A stretch of DNA of 64,000 nt from Pseudomonas sp. RIT-562. GTDB taxonomy: Bacteria; Pseudomonadota; Gammaproteobacteria; Pseudomonadales; Pseudomonadaceae. Location: positions 1-64,000 of the forward strand of contig NZ_JAPJIV010000014.1 of assembly GCF_026241895.1 (NCBI RefSeq). Direction: 5' to 3'. The first letter of the stretch is position 1. The number at the start of each line of letters is the position of its first letter. This document shows, piece by piece, positions 60,444-64,000 of this stretch. The translations under genes were made by a program, and so were the position numbers. The notes under the pieces were generated by a model. That model was not told the DNA's origin. It saw nothing but the letters and a program-made list of their open reading frames with translations, and ran no database searches.

Positions 60444-61814
60444 ATGAAACCTTCGATGGCAATAAAGCCTCTGGTTTTCGCAATTGCTGCGGTCATGGCT
60501 GTTGCTGTACAAGCTGGGCAAAACGATAACAACGGCCATAACAATGGCCATAACAATGGTCATAACAACGGCCATCACAATGGCAATGGTAACGGTAATG
60601 GAGGCCCACGCACTCCTCCTCCAACCATGATCCCTGTTTATGCGACTGCCAATGCCATCGATAACCAAAGCAGCACTGGCAACCGCATCCGCAATGAAGG
60701 GACTGTAAACGAAGCTGAGATGAACAATTCGGCTACTGGCACCAGCGGCAACGTCGGCGTCAACGTGGCGGCAGGTAATGGCAACCAACAAGACAACGCG
60801 GCTGCCATCGCCAACGCTGCATCGGATTCCAGTCTCGATAACAGCTTCGTGTTTGGCACTGCCTCTGCCACTTCCACCGTTAACCAGTTCAGCAACAACA
60901 ACACGGTTAACAACTTCGGCAGCACCTCCTCTGCCGTAATGAGTGGTTCGGCTAACGGCGGCAGCGGCAACATGGGTGTCAACATTGCTGGCGGCGACCT
61001 CAACCAGCAGAAAAACACCATGGCTATTGCTAACGCCAATGCTCCACTGGGCAACGCAACCGCCACTGCTTCTGCCAATCAAAGTGGCCCAGGCCTGACA
61101 GTCAACAACAATGCTGACCGCACTTATCGCCTGGATACCATCACCGTTACCAATACAGCCAGCGGTAGCGCTTCCCAAGGCTATGCGTCCGTTGCCAGTG
61201 GCAGTCAAAGCGCTTCCTCGAGCTTTGAATTGGCCGGCGCCCAAGCTTCAGCAGCCAGCGGATCCAGCAGCTGGAATGCCAGCGGCTCTCACAGCAGCGA
61301 TTCGAGCGGTTCTTCGAACGCTTCTCTGAGCGCTACTTTGAGCGCTACGCTTGACGCTGCAGCAGAACGTGCCAGAAGCGCGACCTGGACTGAAGGCCGC
61401 CGCGAACGCAGCAGCAGCTCTGAGTCCAGCGGATCGCTCAACGCTTCGCTCGACGCCACTCTGGACGTGACCGTAGACAAGTCGTACACCAAATCGCACG
61501 ACTCTTCGTTCGAAAAATCGTATGACAAAGCCTACGAAAAAGCCCAGGCCTCGGCATACGAAAAATCGGGCAGCAAATCGTCCGAATCTGCGTATGACAA
61601 AGCTAAAGCCTACGCTGAGAGCAGTGCATATGATTTGAGCAATACTTACTCTTATCAAGTGCTGACTCCAACTGGCTGGGCCAACCCTGTCACCAACACC
61701 GCAACCCTCAGTGGTTCGGTTAACGGCGGCAGCGGCAACCTGGGTGTGAACGTGGCTGCTGGTGTGGGTAACCAACAAAGCAACTCGCTGTCCATTGCCA
61801 ACCAGTCGTTCTAA
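60444..61814 (+). CDS. fapC: Major functional amyloid FapC
   Basis: 456 aa. Signal peptide about 1-24. Residues 26-53 are a His/Asn/Gly tract (four NGHN units). Repeats: R1 about 95-125 (SGNVGVNVAAGNGNQQDNA), R2 about 165-197 (GSGNMGVNIAGGDLNQQKN), R3 about 424-456 (GSGNLGVNVAAGVGNQQSNS). Linker L2 (about 200-420) is very long and Ser/Ala-rich with Lys/Tyr repeats at 346-398. No Cys. FapC is the main fibre subunit giving biofilm stiffness. Followed by a terminator-like hairpin before fapD. Confidence 0.94.
   Translation: MKPSMAIKPLVFAIAAVMAVAVQAGQNDNNGHNNGHNNGHNNGHHNGNGNGNGGPRTPPPTMIPVYATANAIDNQSSTGNRIRNEGTVNEAEMNNSATGTSGNVGVNVAAGNGNQQDNAAAIANAASDSSLDNSFVFGTASATSTVNQFSNNNTVNNFGSTSSAVMSGSANGGSGNMGVNIAGGDLNQQKNTMAIANANAPLGNATATASANQSGPGLTVNNNADRTYRLDTITVTNTASGSASQGYASVASGSQSASSSFELAGAQASAASGSSSWNASGSHSSDSSGSSNASLSATLSATLDAAAERARSATWTEGRRERSSSSESSGSLNASLDATLDVTVDKSYTKSHDSSFEKSYDKAYEKAQASAYEKSGSKSSESAYDKAKAYAESSAYDLSNTYSYQVLTPTGWANPVTNTATLSGSVNGGSGNLGVNVAAGVGNQQSNSLSIANQSF
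60528..60602 (+). repeat. 12-bp tandem repeat in fapC
   Basis: Units like AACGGCCATAAC and AATGGCCATAAC repeat about four times, then decay into AATGGT units. They encode the NGHN tract. Such repeats expand and contract by slippage. Confidence 0.88.
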
Positions 61815-61826
61815 TCGTTGTCTGGA

Positions 61827-61848
61827 GGCCCCCTCACGGGGGCCTTTT
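61827..61848 (+). terminator. Intra-operon terminator between fapC and fapD
   Basis: GGCCCCC, TCAC, GGGGGCC, TTTT: 7-bp perfect GC stem with four T, in the 59-bp gap. Expected to be partly read through. Confidence 0.8.
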
Positions 61849-61873
61849 CAACGCAACCAGAAGGCGTCCTACC

Positions 61874-62557
61874 ATGCGCATCATCGCCTTGGCATTTTTG
61901 CTTTGCATGGCCAGTGTGATCGAGGCGGCTCAAATGCCGCTGTCTGTCATCCTGCCGGGTGGCGCGGTGGTGTACAAACCGATCCAGAGCATTCGCGAGC
62001 GTAAATTTGCCGACCTGGTACAGCAGAAAACCGACTTCAGTTGCGGCGCTGCGGCGCTGGCAACCATCTTGCGTCAGGCCTATTGGCTGGACGTGAATGA
62101 AGAACAGATCATCGAAGGCATGCTGGCCCACTCCGACCAGGATCTGGTTCGGGTCCAGGGCTTTTCCATGCTCGACATGAAGCGTTACGTGGAAAGTATC
62201 GGCATGCGGGCCCGTGGCTATCGGGTTGCGCCGGAAACCTTGAGTGAGGTGAAAATTCCGGTGGTGGTGCTCCTGGATATTCGTGGCTACAAACACTTTG
62301 TAGTCATGCAAAGAGTCCACGATGGCTGGGTGTATATCGGGGACCCGGTACTGGGTCATAAACGGTTCAAGGTCGAAGACTTTGTCAAAGGCTGGAACGG
62401 CATCATCTTTGCCGTTATCGGTCAGGGCTATGACAAAACCAACGCCTTGCTCGACCCTCCTGTGCCACTTACCGCCAAAAACCGTATCAATGCATTCAGC
62501 CCGGTGCGAGACGCAGACCTGATGGATTTCGGGTTCATAAAAAGCGACTTCTTCTAA
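61874..62557 (+). CDS. fapD: Fap peptidase FapD (C39-like)
   Basis: 227 aa with signal peptide (about 1-18, MASVIEA). Papain-like C39 fold: Cys57 in DFSCGAAALATILRQAYW, His141 in GYKHFVVMQRV and Asp157 in YIGDPVLG. FapD is a periplasmic cysteine protease needed for amyloid export. All three catalytic residues are present. Confidence 0.92.
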   Translation: MRIIALAFLLCMASVIEAAQMPLSVILPGGAVVYKPIQSIRERKFADLVQQKTDFSCGAAALATILRQAYWLDVNEEQIIEGMLAHSDQDLVRVQGFSMLDMKRYVESIGMRARGYRVAPETLSEVKIPVVVLLDIRGYKHFVVMQRVHDGWVYIGDPVLGHKRFKVEDFVKGWNGIIFAVIGQGYDKTNALLDPPVPLTAKNRINAFSPVRDADLMDFGFIKSDFF

Positions 62558-62590
62558 TAACAAGGGAGCATGAAGCTCCGGGAGCATTCA

Positions 62591-63391
62591 ATGAACACTT
62601 CAACCTGGCTGGCCGTCGTGTGCCTGGCTGCCAGCCTGCCAACACAAGCACAGACATTCAAACCCATCGAACTGAAGGATCAGGAACTGGCGAGCCTGCG
62701 CGGCCGCTATGTCATGCCCGGACGGATTATCAGCTTCGGCGTCGCCATGACCAGCACCTGGGAAAATGCCAAAGGCGAGCTGATCGGCGTCACTTCTTCG
62801 CTGCAAATTCAGAAATCGACGATCAAGCCGCAGTTCTATGTGTCGATGATCGACGAAAAAACCCCAGGTGCCAGCAGTTCGCAAGGCACCACGAGCAATT
62901 CGGCTACTAATACAGGGGGCGCAAGCCCAGCCGTCGCTTCGACCGGCACCGGCACCGTCACTGGCGGCAACGGCCTCAATACCACCGAAGGTGTTACCCA
63001 AGTCGTGCGGGCGGCCGGCGACAACAACACTGCCTACAACAATGTCGATATCAACGTGACCAAGGCGAACGAGGCGCCAGTCATGCAACCCCAGGGCCAG
63101 GCACTGACTGCAGGCACGACTCTGGTGGGCAACAGCGGCGCAGGCTCCCTGAGCGTTTCGTCGACCGGCACAGGTGTGCAACTCAACATCGTCGCCAACA
63201 ACAATCAGGGCAGCACCATGCAACGCCTGGCCCAGGGTGGCCTGATGCAGAACACGACTTTGCTCGGAAGTAGCAACCAGGTGCGCAACCTCACGTCGTT
63301 CAATGTGGTGCTGCGTGACAGTGCGACTACAGGCGGGTCACTGACCGGTAATCTGGACCAACTCAAAGGTCTTCGTAGTGCCGGATTCTGA
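62591..63391 (+). CDS. fapE: Fap operon protein FapE
   Basis: 266 aa from MNTSTWLAVVCLAASLPTQAQ, behind GGGAG with 6-nt spacing; the ATG at 62570 has its ribosome site too close and adds KLREHS before the signal. Mature part begins FKPIELKDQELASLRGRYVMPGRIISFGV, followed by Asn/Thr/Gly-rich segments. FapE is a minor extracellular fibre component. No Cys in the mature region. Confidence 0.88.
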   Translation: MNTSTWLAVVCLAASLPTQAQTFKPIELKDQELASLRGRYVMPGRIISFGVAMTSTWENAKGELIGVTSSLQIQKSTIKPQFYVSMIDEKTPGASSSQGTTSNSATNTGGASPAVASTGTGTVTGGNGLNTTEGVTQVVRAAGDNNTAYNNVDINVTKANEAPVMQPQGQALTAGTTLVGNSGAGSLSVSSTGTGVQLNIVANNNQGSTMQRLAQGGLMQNTTLLGSSNQVRNLTSFNVVLRDSATTGGSLTGNLDQLKGLRSAGF

Positions 63392-63437
63392 TCTACGCTC
63401 AGTCTCATCAGAAGTAGTCAGAAGGGACGGCTAACCC

Positions 63438-64000
63438 ATGCACCGATCGTTAACGCTCAGAGCAATCGTCTGTTTGAGTAGCCTGGCTCCGGTCACACTG
63501 TTGTACGCAGCGACGGATCCCCAGGTTGAAGCACTAAAACAAGAACTCATGGAGTTGAAAAAGCGTTACGAAGTACAGCAAAACGCGCTGATGGTACTCG
63601 AACAACGGGTGCGTCAAGTCGAGGAAACCCCGACGACCCCTGCCCCCAAACGCCTGACCAAATCCCCCGCCGACCCGGCCAGGGGGGGGCAGGCGGTGGC
63701 CGCAGGTGCCCCGGGAACCACTGGCAGTTCCTATGGCCAGTCGCTCAAGGAGGACTCGGAGCCAGCGCCAAGCGTTTCCAACCTGTATGACGAAGCCAGT
63801 GGCTTCTTCGGTGGCGGTAAATTCAGCGTCGAAACCGGCCTGACCTACACCCACTACGACACTCGCGCATTGACGCTCAATGGCTTCCTGGCACTGGACT
63901 CGATCTTCCTGGGCAACATCAACCTTGACCGTATCAAGGCAGATAACTGGACCTTGGACCTCACGGCTCGCTACAACCTGGCGCAGCGCTGGCAGTTCGA
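63438..64000 (+). CDS. fapF: Outer membrane amyloid exporter FapF (partial, cut by window end)
   Basis: First 187 codons, open to the edge. Signal peptide about 1-24 (LTLRAIVCLSSLAPVTLLYAA), then an N-terminal coiled coil (VEALKQELMELKKRYEVQQ, residues about 29-62) which gates the trimeric pore, a Pro/Gly-rich linker, and the start of the beta barrel (GGGKFSVETGLTYTHYD). FapF exports FapB, FapC and FapE through the outer membrane. Start ATG with AAGGGA 10 nt upstream. Confidence 0.92.
   Translation, partial: MHRSLTLRAIVCLSSLAPVTLLYAATDPQVEALKQELMELKKRYEVQQNALMVLEQRVRQVEETPTTPAPKRLTKSPADPARGGQAVAAGAPGTTGSSYGQSLKEDSEPAPSVSNLYDEASGFFGGGKFSVETGLTYTHYDTRALTLNGFLALDSIFLGNINLDRIKADNWTLDLTARYNLAQRWQF

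Noticed and set aside
60528..60602. Tandem repeat looked at as a possible CRISPR array
   Set aside because: Repeats are 12 bp without spacers and stay in frame coding NGHN in fapC.

Overview
The window reads as chromosomal DNA of a Pseudomonas of the P. fluorescens/putida side of the genus. The base for this is GC-rich coding on both strands, MexEF-OprN-type, Fap amyloid, LpxO, DUF1652 and DUF2790 genes typical of pseudomonads, and REP palindromes of the GTAGGAGC...GCTCCTAC type together with a REP-associated transposase (RAYT). I see no rRNA, tRNA, CRISPR array, insertion sequence, prophage or replication origin. The species assignment is inference from remembered families; no search was run.

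Layout. 0-7.5 kb: a RAYT; a minus-strand amine/polyamine-type cluster (AraC regulator with SnoaL-like domain, FAD oxidoreductase, cupin, PotF-like binding protein); a DUF1652 gene; a UvrD-like helicase. 7.7-17.5 kb: pirin, phosphoglucomutase, a MocR regulator translationally coupled to a 484-aa protein I cannot identify, an MDR oxidoreductase divergent from a LysR regulator, and a HipBA-type module. 17.8-28.4 kb: two export systems, mexEF-oprN and an AaeXAB-like set (FUSC, DUF1656, HlyD), then a membrane-anchored TPR protein.

28.7-39.2 kb is a signalling island: a double-domain KaiC-like ATPase coupled to a hybrid kinase, converging on a five-gene minus operon (CHASE3/GAF hybrid kinase with three receivers, CheR, CheB, receiver-kinase, single receiver), with another single receiver divergent from it. 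No kaiA, kaiB or chemoreceptor gene is inside it. This is the best candidate for an underexplored system in the window. 39.3-48 kb: glycosyltransferase, fructokinase-like kinase, small Pseudomonas proteins, ecotin, a threonine dehydratase without regulatory domain, PQQ sugar dehydrogenase, Ku, LpxO.

48.4-59.1 kb: ABC-F ATPase, MFS transporter, secreted alpha/beta hydrolase, azoreductase with divergent LysR, YjbR-like protein, DUF1294, UppP, a Cache chemoreceptor, and a two-gene NAD-precursor salvage operon (PnuC plus NadR-like kinase). 59.3 kb to the right edge: the functional amyloid operon fapABCDE and the first part of fapF, cut by the window end. Its FapC carries an NGHN repeat and a long lysine/tyrosine-repeat linker, and a strong hairpin-plus-T-run sits between fapC and fapD, which would favour high FapC over the export machinery.

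REP sequences mark most of the convergent or downstream gaps (23.8, 28.4, 28.5, 32.0, 47.0 and 50.1 kb).
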